Positions 5,351 through 14,224 of a DNA stretch of 32,776 bases are shown piece after piece. Position 1 is the stretch's first letter. The number at the start of each line of letters is the position of its first letter. The stretch lies in the NCBI RefSeq assembly GCF_001909055.1, contig NZ_LVWI01000073.1, positions 1 to 32,776 on the forward strand, read 5' to 3'. The notes under the pieces are model-generated. The model did no database searches and was not told the origin of the DNA. It was given only the letters and a program-made list of their open reading frames with translations. This DNA comes from Paenibacillus helianthi. GTDB lineage: Bacteria; Bacillota; Bacilli; Paenibacillales; Paenibacillaceae. The position numbers and the translations under genes are program-made.

Positions 5351-7473
5351 ATGACAACTCACAAAGTACCCAATAGATTAGCCAAGGAAAAGTCGCCGTA
5401 TCTGCTGCAACATGCTCACAACCCGGTGAACTGGTTCCCTTGGTCCGAAGAGGCTTTTGAAGTCGCCAAACGCGACAACAAGCCTGTCTTCTTATCTATT
5501 GGGTATTCGTAGTATGGCTTAAGTCAACCTGTCATTGGTGTCACGTAATGGAACGCGAAAGTTTCGAAGACCAGGAAGTAGCGAAGCTTCTTAACGATCA
5601 CTATATCGCCATCAAGGTAGACCGCGAGGAGCGGCCGGATATTGATGCGCTGTATATGTCGGTGTGTCAGGCGCTGACGGGGAGCGGGGGGTGGCCGCTG
5701 ACGGTGCTGCTGACGCCGGAGAAGAAGCCGTTTTATGCGGGGACGTATTTTCCGAAGCGGCAGATGTTCGGGCGCATTGGGCTGATGGATGTGCTGGAGC
5801 AGATTCACCGCAAATGGGAGCAGGATGGTGAAGCACTGGACAAGCTTGGAGATGATCTGCTCGCGGATCTTCAGTCACTGGACCGCAAGAACTCGCTAAG
5901 TGTCAGTGAAGGTAGTGAGGGAATTCCCGGGGAAGAGCTGCTGCACGAAGCCTATGAGCTGTACCGCCGTCAATTCGATGAGGAATATGGCGGGTTCGGC
6001 AATGCGCCGAAGTTCCCTTCGCCGCATAATCTGTCGTTTCTGCTGGCTTATAGCCAGACATACACCCAGCCGGATGCGCTGCGTATGGTCGAGAAGACGC
6101 TGGAGTCGATGTACCGGGGCGGCATGTACGACCATGTGGGCTTCGGGTTCGCGCGTTATTCCACGGACCGGGAGTGGCTGGTGCCGCATTTTGAGAAAAT
6201 GCTCTACGATAATGCCCTGCTGGCGATTGCTTACTTGGAGGCTTACCAGATCACGAAGAAACCGCTGTACGCGGAGGTCGCTGAGCAGATCTTTGCGTAT
6301 GCTAAGCGTGATATGACTTCGCCGGAGGGTGCTTTCTACTCAGCGGAGGATGCCGATTCCGAAGGGGTGGAAGGGAAGTTCTACGTCTTCTCCCGAGAGG
6401 AGATTGAAGAAGCACTTGGCCTGGAGGATATGCATTCCTACTGCCATGTGTACGGAATAACCCCTGAGGGGAATTTTGAAGGTGAGAATATTCCGAATCT
6501 GCTGGAGGGCTTGCCTGACGTGATGGCGGAGCGCTTGGGTATGAATCCGCTGGGTCTGCGGACAAGGATGGAGGAGTGGCGTGAGAAGCTGTTCGCTTAC
6601 CGGGAGCAGCGTATCCATCCGTCAAAGGATGACAAGGTACTCACTTCCTGGAACGGGCTGATAATTACGGCGCTGGCGAAGGGTGCGAAGGCGCTGCAAA
6701 AGCCCGAGTATGCCCAAGCCGCAATAGCGGCGGCAGACTTTATCTGGGACAAGCTGCGGCGGGAGGACGGCAGGCTGCTGGCCCGCTACCGGGACGGTGA
6801 ATCTGCGATTCCCGCTTATCTGGATGATTATACGTTTATGATCTGGGGCCTGACTGAACTGTACGAGGCGACGGGTCAATCCGTCTATCTGGAGCGGGCG
6901 CTGACCCTGAAGGATGGACTGCTGGAGCTGTTCGTTGATAAGGAGAATGGCGGATTCTTTTTTACGGGGCATGATGGGGAAGAACTGCCGATCCGTTCCA
7001 AAGAATGGTATGACGGAGCGATACCTTCGGGAAACTCGGTGGCTGCGAAGCTGCTGTGGAAGCTGTCGGTAATGAGTCAGGATGTAGAACTGAAGATGGT
7101 TGCTGAGCATACAGCAGCAGTGATGGCTTCGGCAGCATCTGCTTATCCGCCGGGCTACGCCATGTATTTGCAGGCTCATCTGGCAATAGCATCTGGCGGC
7201 AGGGAATGGGTGCTATCCGGCAAGCGGGAAGATGCTGCACTCCACAGCATGTTGGCCCACGTCCAGCAGGCGTATCTGCCGGATGCTGCACTCCTTGTCA
7301 ACTGGGAGGGGGATACCGAAGGGATTCTCCGTCTGCTGCCGCATCTGGCGGACAAACCGGCCATGAACGGGGAAGCCACGGCTTATGTCTGCCGGAACTT
7401 CGCCTGCCGTGCTCCGGTTACGAATATGGAAGCGGTAAGGGAACTTCTGGTCTCCGGCCATAGTGAAGTTTAG
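5351..7473 (+). pseudogene. yyaL: yyaL-like thioredoxin-domain (DUF255 / SPATA20-like) gene, disrupted
   Basis: The N-terminal piece starts at ATG 5351 (GAGGTG upstream) and encodes 53 residues up to LSIGYS, where TAG follows at 5510. The rest (5527-7473) is open in another frame, starting with the codons for T-C-H-W-C-H-V-M, and gives about 650 residues of a DUF255 thioredoxin fold plus an alpha/alpha toroid. The family is normally a single chain of roughly 680-700 aa, as the two parts would make together. A 17-base insertion (5510-5526) adds a stop and shifts the frame just before the CxxC motif. The internal ATG at 5548 lacks a ribosome site and would yield a protein without CxxC. The family's role is not well defined. 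It is probably non-functional here. Confidence 0.85.
5510..5526. other. 17-nt insertion scar in the yyaL-like gene
   Basis: Removing TAGTATGGCTTAAGTCA restores the reading ...G-Y-S-T-C-H-W-C-H-V... in frame. The left partial copy is interrupted at the same place (444-468) by different bases, so the site appears to have been hit twice. The exact limits may shift by a few bases, because the original sequence is inferred from the protein family. Confidence 0.7.
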
Positions 7474-7490
7474 CGATAGAAATATGAAGG

Positions 7491-7516
7491 GCAGCCTGCG
7501 GTTTGGGCTGCTTTTT
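7491..7516 (+). terminator. Terminator behind the yyaL-like gene
   Basis: GCAGCC (7491-7496) pairs with GGCTGC (7506-7511), followed by five T. Confidence 0.75.
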
Positions 7517-7595
7517 GTGGTTTGTGCTTTCTTCCGGGGCACCACAAAAAAGCCAACCATAGGTCAGCTTCTTCATCTGCCGCAGCTCATACGGC

Positions 7596-8384
7596 TCACC
7601 TGATAAATTGTGCATAAAAGGAATTCTGGGGAATCGCTCCAGCGAGTGTAGCCCCATATTCATTCATTTGTTGAAGAACGCGTTTGCCTGACCAATCGTC
7701 CGGCAGCAGTTCATCCGGGAGGTATGGGTCGGTCATGAACATCCCGCTTAGCTCCTCGCCCATCTGCAGATATAACAGGAAAAGCTGTAAAGGCTGCCCG
7801 GCCTCAAGCGCCTGATGCATCAAAGGAGCAAACTCCTGTTGCAGCCAGCCTGATTTTTCCTGATATAAGGCATTGACCTTTTCGAGCTGCCAGATGGACT
7901 GTGCTTTGAACGGTGTAATCGAACCTTCCAGGAATTGGCCCTGCAGGATAGATACCTTGCCTTCCAGCTCCAGCTTCCGGATCTGTGCAACGACTTCATT
8001 ACGGTAATTCCATGGGGAAATGTACACACTGTTATACAGAGGTCCATAGCCTAGCTGCAAAAGCGACGAACGAAACAGGTCGCGTTTTTTGCGTTCGGAT
8101 TCAGGGACTTCGAGCATGACCACATCCCAGGTCTGATCCCACTGCTCCTGATAACGGGCGGGCTTGCTGTTAATCGCCTTGATGTATGCGAGGCCGGCTG
8201 CTGTAACTTGATACCAGGAGCGCGACGGGGATGTAATATAACCTTCCTTTTTCAGGCGGGATAAGGCATTGCGGATGTAGGTGGAGGTATACCCCCTTTG
8301 TTGGTAGATCTCTACAAACTGCTGGGCGCCCATCTGCTCCACTTTGGATAACAGAAACAGCATGGTTTTTTCAACGGACAGCAA
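7596..8384 (-). CDS. PaaX-like transcriptional regulator
   Basis: 262 aa on the minus strand. The start is TTG at 8384, with an AGAGGTG site 9 bases upstream. Residues about 5-65 form a winged helix with the recognition-like segment YTSTYIRNALSRLKKEGYI. They are followed by WDVVMLEVPESERKKRD and an LGYGPL block, typical of the central and C-terminal PaaX domains. PaaX proteins repress phenylacetate degradation genes and are released by phenylacetyl-CoA. No paa catabolic genes are in the window, so the true target and ligand are open. It is divergent from the UPF0173 gene and shares a 205-bp intergenic region with it. Slightly shorter than classical PaaX (about 300 aa). Confidence 0.75.
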   Translation of the reverse strand: MLSVEKTMLFLLSKVEQMGAQQFVEIYQQRGYTSTYIRNALSRLKKEGYITSPSRSWYQVTAAGLAYIKAINSKPARYQEQWDQTWDVVMLEVPESERKKRDLFRSSLLQLGYGPLYNSVYISPWNYRNEVVAQIRKLELEGKVSILQGQFLEGSITPFKAQSIWQLEKVNALYQEKSGWLQQEFAPLMHQALEAGQPLQLFLLYLQMGEELSGMFMTDPYLPDELLPDDWSGKRVLQQMNEYGATLAGAIPQNSFYAQFIR

Positions 8385-8401
8385 CGTTCTTCACACCTCT
8401 C

Positions 8402-8430
8402 TTGACAATAGGCATTGATGGATATATCAT
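8402..8430 (+). promoter_or_regulatory. Sigma-A-type promoter in the divergent region
   Basis: TTGACA (8402-8407) and TATCAT (8425-8430) are separated by 17 bases. It points towards the UPF0173 gene, leaving a leader of about 150 bases. The -10 region lies in TGAT-7-ATCA, a possible binding site for the adjacent PaaX-like regulator (inference). Confidence 0.55.
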
Positions 8431-8589
8431 AAAGTCATACGAACGACATAAAAATAGATATATTCACGATTTCCGGTTATGACCGGACTTCTGCGTATTT
8501 GGTGTCATTGTAACGTAAACTTTAGGGTTTTGCACGGTTTAGTCGATTTGCACCCAATGAATTTCCATTCGAGAAGAGGAGAGATACTT

Positions 8590-9276
8590 ATGAAAATCAT
8601 TTATCATGGCCATTCCTGTATACAGATTGAGGTGAACGGCAAGTCGCTGATTATCGATCCGTTTCTCAGAGGCAATCCTGCTGCGGTCACCAAACCGGAG
8701 GATATTCAGACGGATATGGTGCTGCTGACACATGCTCATGTGGATCATATTCTGGATGCAGCCCCGATTGCACTGCAGAATAATGTGCCGGTTGTGGCGA
8801 ATGTGGAGCTGGCAGGCTATATGGAAGGGAAGGGCGTCCAGACCATTGGGATGAACATCGGGGGGACGGTTGATTTTGGTTTTGCGAAGGCGACGATGAT
8901 CCATGCGTTCCACACTTCAAGCATTACACTAGAGGATGGACAGCGCATCTATGGAGGTACACCTGCGGGCTTCATTATTGAGGCGGAAGGACGCACCGTT
9001 CTGCATTCGGGAGACACCGGACTTTTCGGAGATTTGAAAATGTTCGGCGAGCTCTATGACATCGATCTGGCGATTCTGCCGATTGGTGGACATTTCACCA
9101 TGGGACCGGAGCATGCGCTAATCGCCGCCAAATGGCTGGGAGCCAAACACGTGCTGCCGATTCACTACAATACTTTTCCGCCCATCGTGCAGGATGTGGG
9201 AGCTTTTGTTCAGGCGCTGGGTAAGGCCGGGATCAAGGGAACACCGCTTGCCTATGGGGAGTCGCTTGAGCTGTAA
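8590..9276 (+). CDS. ytkL: UPF0173 metal-dependent hydrolase (MBL fold)
   Basis: 228 aa. The ATG at 8590 follows GAGGAGAG and begins the typical MKIIYHGHSC. The H-x-H-x-D-H zinc motif is at residues 48-53 (HAHVDH). Further family landmarks are HSGDTGLFGD and the near-C-terminal PIHYNTFP. These fix the metallo-beta-lactamase fold of the UPF0173/YtkL group, close to UlaG. The substrate is unknown. It is cytosolic. An in-frame upstream start at 8479 has no ribosome site and would add unrelated residues. A hairpin terminator follows, so it is transcribed alone. Confidence 0.85.
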   Translation: MKIIYHGHSCIQIEVNGKSLIIDPFLRGNPAAVTKPEDIQTDMVLLTHAHVDHILDAAPIALQNNVPVVANVELAGYMEGKGVQTIGMNIGGTVDFGFAKATMIHAFHTSSITLEDGQRIYGGTPAGFIIEAEGRTVLHSGDTGLFGDLKMFGELYDIDLAILPIGGHFTMGPEHALIAAKWLGAKHVLPIHYNTFPPIVQDVGAFVQALGKAGIKGTPLAYGESLEL

Positions 9277-9317
9277 GAAGGCCGAAGATAGGGTGAAATA
9301 GCAGAAGTTTACAGATG

Positions 9318-9348
9318 AAGGACATCATTTTGGTGATGTTCTTTTTTT
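9318..9348 (+). terminator. Terminator behind the UPF0173 gene
   Basis: AAGGACATCA (9318-9327) pairs with TGATGTTCTT (9334-9343) with one G-T pair, ending in a run of T. Confidence 0.85.
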
Positions 9349-9438
9349 GCGTTCATATTTACATCATTAGAGGAACTGAAATTTAAGCATTGGAAGCCCC
9401 TATGGTATGATAATTAGAATAAAGGAGGCGGTTTGGAA

Positions 9439-10425
9439 ATGAAGACCAGAATTCTGGGAAGTGGCAAGCTGCAGGTTTCGGCGCTGGGACTGGGCTGCAT
9501 GGGGATGTCCGACTTTTACAGCGGTCGGGATGAAGCGGAATCCATCCGTACCATCCACCGGGCACTTGATCTGGGTGTGACTTTTTTGGATACGGCAGAT
9601 ATGTATGGAGTCGGGAAGAACGAAGAGCTAGTGGGACAAGCGATTAAGGGGCAACGGAATCATGTGGTGCTCGCCACCAAATTTGGCAATGTGCGGAGTG
9701 CAGAAGGGAAAATGCTCGGTGTAAATGGCCGTCCTGAATATGTGAAGTCTGCCTGTGATGCCAGCCTTCGGCGTCTGGGAGTAGATCATATCGATCTGTA
9801 CTATCAGCACAGGGTAGATCCTTACACACCGATCGAGGAGACTGTAGGCGCGATGGCTGATCTCGTAACGGCGGGAAAAGTCCGCTTCCTCGGTATGTCA
9901 GAAGCGGCTCCCGGAACGATCCGCCGTGCCCATGCGGTTCATCCGATCACGGCGCTGCAGACAGAGTACTCGCTATGGAGCCGCGATGTGGAGGATGAGA
10001 TCCTGCCTGTTTGCCGTGAGCTTGGCATCGGTTTTGTTCCGTACAGCCCGCTGGGCCGGGGATTTCTTACCGGTCAAATTCAAACATTCGAGGATTTGGC
10101 GGAAGACGACTATCGCCGTTTTTCTCCGCGTTTTCAAGGGGAGAATTTCGCCAGAAATCTGGATCTGGTGAAGCGTATCCGGGAGATTGCTGCGGCGAAG
10201 GAATGCGAGCCTTCCCAGCTGGCGTTGGCCTGGCTGCTTGCACAGGGTGACGACATTATTCCGATTCCCGGTACGAAGCGGTTGAAATATCTGGAGGAGA
10301 ACATCGGTTCACTGGATGTCAGCCTAGATGATGACGATCTGAAGAGCATTGATGATGCTGCGCCACTAGGAGTGGCAGCCGGAACCCGCTATCCGGAACA
10401 GAGCATGAAGAGTGTGAATCTCTAG
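9439..10425 (+). CDS. Aldo/keto reductase
   Basis: 328 aa. AGGAGG (9423-9428) lies 10 bases before the ATG at 9439. An upstream TTG at 9433 is only 4 bases away, so the ATG is preferred. It is an NADPH-dependent TIM-barrel reductase of aldehydes or ketones. The catalytic tetrad is visible: D51 in FLDTADMYG, Y56, K81 in ATKFG and H124 in YYQHRVD. The cofactor-binding end has IPIPGTKRLKYLEEN. The pattern fits the group with YghZ/IolS-like and AKR13-type enzymes; the substrate cannot be told. It is a single gene with its own terminator. Confidence 0.9.
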   Translation: MKTRILGSGKLQVSALGLGCMGMSDFYSGRDEAESIRTIHRALDLGVTFLDTADMYGVGKNEELVGQAIKGQRNHVVLATKFGNVRSAEGKMLGVNGRPEYVKSACDASLRRLGVDHIDLYYQHRVDPYTPIEETVGAMADLVTAGKVRFLGMSEAAPGTIRRAHAVHPITALQTEYSLWSRDVEDEILPVCRELGIGFVPYSPLGRGFLTGQIQTFEDLAEDDYRRFSPRFQGENFARNLDLVKRIREIAAAKECEPSQLALAWLLAQGDDIIPIPGTKRLKYLEENIGSLDVSLDDDDLKSIDDAAPLGVAAGTRYPEQSMKSVNL

Positions 10426-10499
10426 TACAGAAGACTGGTGATTAGTGATCTGACATTAGATTCAGGGAACAGTTATAAATGTCCATGAGGATACGACAA

Positions 10500-10539
10500 A
10501 CAGGCAGTGGCGTAGGAATTACGCTGCTGCCTGTTTTTT
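10500..10539 (+). terminator. Terminator behind the aldo/keto reductase gene
   Basis: ACAGGCAG (10500-10507) pairs with CTGCCTGT (10527-10534), with an inner GCGTA / TACGC stem, and is followed by T6. Confidence 0.95.
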
Positions 10540-10612
10540 GCCACAATATTATACGCTTCACGCCAGAAATGATCCTTATGTGTCTCGCTGGAAATTCAAT
10601 TCCTTAACTGGT

Positions 10613-10828
10613 TTATGACTTCTTCTCCGGCTCCTTAGGAGTCGTCCGGGACGGCCGGGTTACCCAGTTGCTGCGGTTCATTGGCTTGACCGTATCAATG
10701 CGCGGAATGAAACTCTCCTCAGCCTCTACAGGCTGCATTTGTCCCTCTGTTTCCTCTGACGCTATATTTTTCTTCGATAGACCTCTTCCGTTATGTTTGC
10801 CTTTATTCCATACTCTTCCCTTGCTCAT
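10613..10828 (-). CDS. Small hydrophilic hypothetical protein, 71 aa
   Basis: The ATG at 10828 on the minus strand has a TGGAGTG site 6 bases upstream, and the frame ends with TAA at 10613-10615. The protein is highly charged, basic at the N-terminus (MSKGRVWNKGKHNGRG) and rich in Pro, Thr and Lys at the end. It has no hydrophobic segment, so it is likely disordered. I recognise no family. It stands between two plus-strand genes with its own upstream region. It is called real because of the ribosome site and balanced codon use. Confidence 0.6.
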   Translation of the reverse strand: MSKGRVWNKGKHNGRGLSKKNIASEETEGQMQPVEAEESFIPRIDTVKPMNRSNWVTRPSRTTPKEPEKKS

Positions 10829-10937
10829 GATTACACTCCATTTCTGTAGGCTTATACTTTCACCATATCACATCACGAACCGTTAAGAAAGATCGGATAG
10901 CATAAAACAAGATTTTTGACAAGTTATAAAATGTACT

Positions 10938-10965
10938 ATTGATTGCCCATCAGGCTGGCTATAAT
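10938..10965 (+). promoter_or_regulatory. Promoter of the degV-like gene
   Basis: A perfect TATAAT (10960-10965) lies 28 bases before the ATG at 10994. The -35 region is weak (ATTGAT at 10938-10943, 16-base spacer). Confidence 0.6.
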
Positions 10966-10993
10966 AATATAGAATTGAAAGGAGAGCACTCTG

Positions 10994-11833
10994 ATGCCCA
11001 TCAAGATCATTACCGACAGCGGTTCGGATTTACCCCTTGAATATGCAGAGAAATATAATGTGGATATCGTTCATTTGCCCGTTCACTTCGAGCATGATCT
11101 CATGCCGGAAGATACCGATACGAAGGCTTTTTATGCCAGAATGCGGGACTCCAAAGAGCTGCCGAAGACGGCCAGTCCCAGTCCGCAGGTCTTCCTGAAC
11201 AAGTTCAAAGAAGTGGAAGCAGGCACTGACATTATGGTCGTCTGTATGTCATCCAATATAAGCAGCACTTATCAGACCGCATTGATTGCCAAGGAAATGT
11301 ATGAAGAAGAAGGCCAACCCAATGCGATTGAAATTATAGATTCCAAAACCTTTTCCGGGGGCTTATCCCTCCTTGTCGCCATGACGGCTAAATGGTCACT
11401 GACCTGCTCAAGCCTAGAAGAGCTTAAGGCTATGGTTCTGGACAAAGCCGAGGAAGTGACAGCCTACTTTACCCTGGACACCCTGGAGAATGTAATCAAA
11501 GGCGGGCGTCTGAACCGGTTATCCGGTGCCGTAGCTTCCGTGCTGAATATTAAGCTGCTGCTGAAGATCAGCGACGAGGGGACTGTCGAGGTGGTTGAGA
11601 AGACACGGGGTCTGCCGAAGGCACTAACTCATCTGCTGGCGAAGCTCGAAGACAAACAGCATGATTACGAAAAGGCGGTTATCGCCATTGTACATAGCAA
11701 TTGCGAAAAACTTGCGCTGGAGATCAAGGAGCGTATTCTTGAGAAGCACCCTTTCAAAGAGATTTTGTTCTCCAGTATGGGACCTGTGATGGGTACATAT
11801 GCCGGAGAAGGCGGAATCGGCGTGGCTTTTTAA
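10994..11833 (+). CDS. DegV family (fatty-acid-binding) protein
   Basis: 279 aa, with AAAGGAGAG upstream of the ATG. It begins with IITDSGSDLP, the DegV N-terminal signature. It continues with KTASPSPQVF, the CMSSNISSTYQTA loop that holds the lipid carboxylate, GGRLNRL and the C-terminal MGPVMGTYAGEGGIGVAF. DegV/FakB proteins carry a fatty acid and present it to the kinase FakA for phosphorylation, feeding phospholipid synthesis. No fakA is in the window. The usual length is about 280 aa. It is cytosolic and monocistronic, with a strong terminator behind it. Confidence 0.92.
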   Translation: MPIKIITDSGSDLPLEYAEKYNVDIVHLPVHFEHDLMPEDTDTKAFYARMRDSKELPKTASPSPQVFLNKFKEVEAGTDIMVVCMSSNISSTYQTALIAKEMYEEEGQPNAIEIIDSKTFSGGLSLLVAMTAKWSLTCSSLEELKAMVLDKAEEVTAYFTLDTLENVIKGGRLNRLSGAVASVLNIKLLLKISDEGTVEVVEKTRGLPKALTHLLAKLEDKQHDYEKAVIAIVHSNCEKLALEIKERILEKHPFKEILFSSMGPVMGTYAGEGGIGVAF

Positions 11834-11859
11834 CCACCGCTCCGCCCCTCAGCAGTCAG

Positions 11860-11897
11860 GCCGTACCTGGGATTCGCCCGGTGTACGGCTTTTTTTA
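11860..11897 (+). terminator. Terminator behind the degV-like gene
   Basis: GCCGTAC (11860-11866) pairs with GTACGGC (11883-11889), with an inner GGG / CCC pair, and is followed by a run of T. Confidence 0.93.
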
Positions 11898-12089
11898 AAT
11901 TTAAGAATTTATATGTTTCACGCTATAACTTATCCTTATATTTACCGCCCTTAGAAGGACGGCCAAACCGTTTCTGCTTGCTTCAGTAAACTTTATCTAT
12001 TCTTAAGATTTGGTTTAGACAGGATAAAGAATGGCAGGCTATAGTTACAATTAACGCACCTTGCGGAAAAAGATAGAGGGGGATTCACG

Positions 12090-12794
12090 ATGTATACCAT
12101 TCTGATTGCCGATGATGAATCGGAAATTGTAGAGCTGCTGCAGCTCTATTTGGAGAAGGAATACAACATTCTGCAAGCACAGAACGGAAATGAGGCGCTC
12201 AAGCTGATGCAGAGCCATACCGTTGATCTGGCGATTCTCGATATTATGATGCCGGGCATGGACGGGCTGCAGCTGCTGAAGCGAATCCGTGAAAACAATC
12301 ATTTTCCAGTGCTGTTTCTATCAGCCAAAAGCCAGTATCATGATAAAATCCTGGGGCTTGAGCTGGGGGCGGATGACTATATTTCCAAACCGTTCAATCC
12401 CCTGGAAATTGTCGCCCGTGTAGGGTCGATGCTCCGGCGGGTTCACCAGTTCGACGCCCCGGCGGTACAAGAAGCGAAGAAGGAGCAGATCGTGCTCGGA
12501 CGCCTGCTGCTCGATCGGAGCAGCTGTCAGGTACAGGTGTCAGGAGAGCCGGTTAGCTTGACCTCTACAGAGTACAAAATTCTGGAACTGCTGATGGAGC
12601 AGCCGGGCCGGGTCTTCACCCGGAAGAAGATTTACGAAGCCGTCTGGGAAGACTTTTACGTCTATGAAGATAACAGCATCATGGTGCATATCAGCAATAT
12701 CCGGGACAAAATTGAACGTGATTCCAAGAAGCCGGAATACCTGAAGACGATCAGGGGATTGGGGTACAAAATTGAAGCACCCGTGGAAAAGTAG
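12090..12794 (+). CDS. OmpR/PhoB-type response regulator (VanR-like)
   Basis: 234 aa. The receiver domain (1-120) shows the acidic pair D8-D9, the phospho-acceptor D51 in LAILDIMMPGMDG, S78 and K100 in SKPFNP. The winged-helix DNA-binding domain (about 135-230) contains SLTSTEYKILELL, NSIMVHISNIRDKI and the ending TIRGLGYKIE. It is phosphorylated by the kinase encoded next to it, whose start overlaps its end by 23 bases. Together with the AI-2E-family permease gene these form one operon. Best resemblance is to VanR/YycF-type regulators. The signal is unknown. Confidence 0.92.
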   Translation: MYTILIADDESEIVELLQLYLEKEYNILQAQNGNEALKLMQSHTVDLAILDIMMPGMDGLQLLKRIRENNHFPVLFLSAKSQYHDKILGLELGADDYISKPFNPLEIVARVGSMLRRVHQFDAPAVQEAKKEQIVLGRLLLDRSSCQVQVSGEPVSLTSTEYKILELLMEQPGRVFTRKKIYEAVWEDFYVYEDNSIMVHISNIRDKIERDSKKPEYLKTIRGLGYKIEAPVEK

Positions 12795-14190
12795 GGATAA
12801 CCGTCCGCTGCAGACGTCACTTACGCTGGATTTCCTGCTATTCAATTGTATGCTGCTGATGATTGTACTGATAGTCTACCTGTTCATCCAGAAGGATATC
12901 ACCCATCTGATTCTGAACAAACAGCTCACGGACCCGAATCTTTCCGTCGAGGCTGGGGATTACCGGGAAGAGCTGGGCGAGGGTATACAGAGCAGGCGGC
13001 TGCTGCATAGCGGGGGATGGCTGGAGATCCTTGATTCCGGTAAACAGGTGATCCGTGTCATTGGAGAGAAGCAGGATCAGACCCTCTCCTATGATGAGAA
13101 TAGTCTCTTTCTGGGATTAGAGAACCGCACAGATCAGCCTTATTACTATTCGATTACCCAACTAGATGGAGAGAGCCACGCAGCCTGGCTGCTGCTCAAA
13201 ATCCCCCGAAGTGTAATCAAAGTATCCATTAACAACGTTGTACTGGTTTCCTATTTGAATCATTCTGTGTTTTTCTATGTGTTTATGGTCAGCGGATTAA
13301 TTCTCATGCTGATCTTTGTATACAGCTATTGGGTCACAAGACGCATCAAGAAGCCGCTGCGGGTGCTGAATCTCGGTCTGAAGCAGATGATGGAAGGGCA
13401 CTACAGCACACGGATTGCGCTTTATGCCGAGACAGAATTCCTCCGGATCGGCGAGAGCTTCAATTACATGGCCGACGTGATTGAGAAGACAACAGATGAG
13501 AAGCGGAAGGCTGAGAAAAGCAAGCAGAGGCTGATGGTGGACTTGTCTCATGATCTGAAAACACCGATTACAAGTATCCAGGGCTATGCGCAGGCCTTGA
13601 TGGAAGGCCGGGGGACTGACCCTGAACGCCAGACGAAGTACTTGAATTATATCTACACCAAATCGGTGCAGGTGACGAAGCTGATCCAGCATATGCTGGA
13701 GTTGCTGAAGCTGGACTCTCCGGATTTCATTCTTCATACAGAACGGCTGGAGCTGGGGGATCATCTGCGGGAGATTGTTGCTGATACCTACGGCGAAATT
13801 GAGCAAAAAGACTTCCAGCTTCAGCTTCAGGTTCCAGATGAAGAAGTATATGCCCGCTATGATCCGGAGCTGTTCGCAAGTGTTATCAATAATCTGATCT
13901 CCAATGCGCTGGCCTACAATCCTGAAGGGACCAGCCTGCGGGTAACCGTCATCCCGGAGGATACTGAGGTTCGTATAGAGATTGCAGATAACGGAATAGG
14001 CATCCCCAAAGAGCTCTGGTCAACGATTTTCGATCCGTTTGTACGTGGGGACGAATCCCGGACGGCAAGTGGCGGAACAGGGCTTGGATTATCCATTGCG
14101 AAGAAGAACGTAGAGAAGATGGACGGTTCGCTTACGCTTGAGAGCAGAGAGGGAGAACCAACGGTTTTCACCGTCCGTATTCCAAAATAG
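12772..14190 (+). CDS. Sensor histidine kinase (VanS-like)
   Basis: 472 aa. The start is TTG at 12772, inside the end of the regulator gene. It is the only in-frame start before the first membrane helix; the next ATG (12850) lies within that helix. The layout is TM1 at about 19-40, an extracytoplasmic loop of about 125 residues, TM2 at about 165-187, HAMP at 188-240, then HisKA with H260 in DLSHDLKTPITS. The ATPase domain has NNLISNALAYN, DNGIGIPKE and GGTGLGLSIAKK. It autophosphorylates at H260 and passes the phosphate to D51 of the regulator. The loop has no recognised ligand domain, so the stimulus (perhaps cell-wall stress) is open. Confidence 0.92.
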   Translation: MKHPWKSRDNRPLQTSLTLDFLLFNCMLLMIVLIVYLFIQKDITHLILNKQLTDPNLSVEAGDYREELGEGIQSRRLLHSGGWLEILDSGKQVIRVIGEKQDQTLSYDENSLFLGLENRTDQPYYYSITQLDGESHAAWLLLKIPRSVIKVSINNVVLVSYLNHSVFFYVFMVSGLILMLIFVYSYWVTRRIKKPLRVLNLGLKQMMEGHYSTRIALYAETEFLRIGESFNYMADVIEKTTDEKRKAEKSKQRLMVDLSHDLKTPITSIQGYAQALMEGRGTDPERQTKYLNYIYTKSVQVTKLIQHMLELLKLDSPDFILHTERLELGDHLREIVADTYGEIEQKDFQLQLQVPDEEVYARYDPELFASVINNLISNALAYNPEGTSLRVTVIPEDTEVRIEIADNGIGIPKELWSTIFDPFVRGDESRTASGGTGLGLSIAKKNVEKMDGSLTLESREGEPTVFTVRIPK

Positions 14191-14224
14191 GACGGCAGGA
14201 TGAATTCAGGAACGGGAGAGGGTC

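Noticed and set aside
8461..8468. TATTCACG octamer like the repeat ends of the island
   Set aside because: No matching CGTGAATA or folded centre within the next 200 bases, so probably chance.
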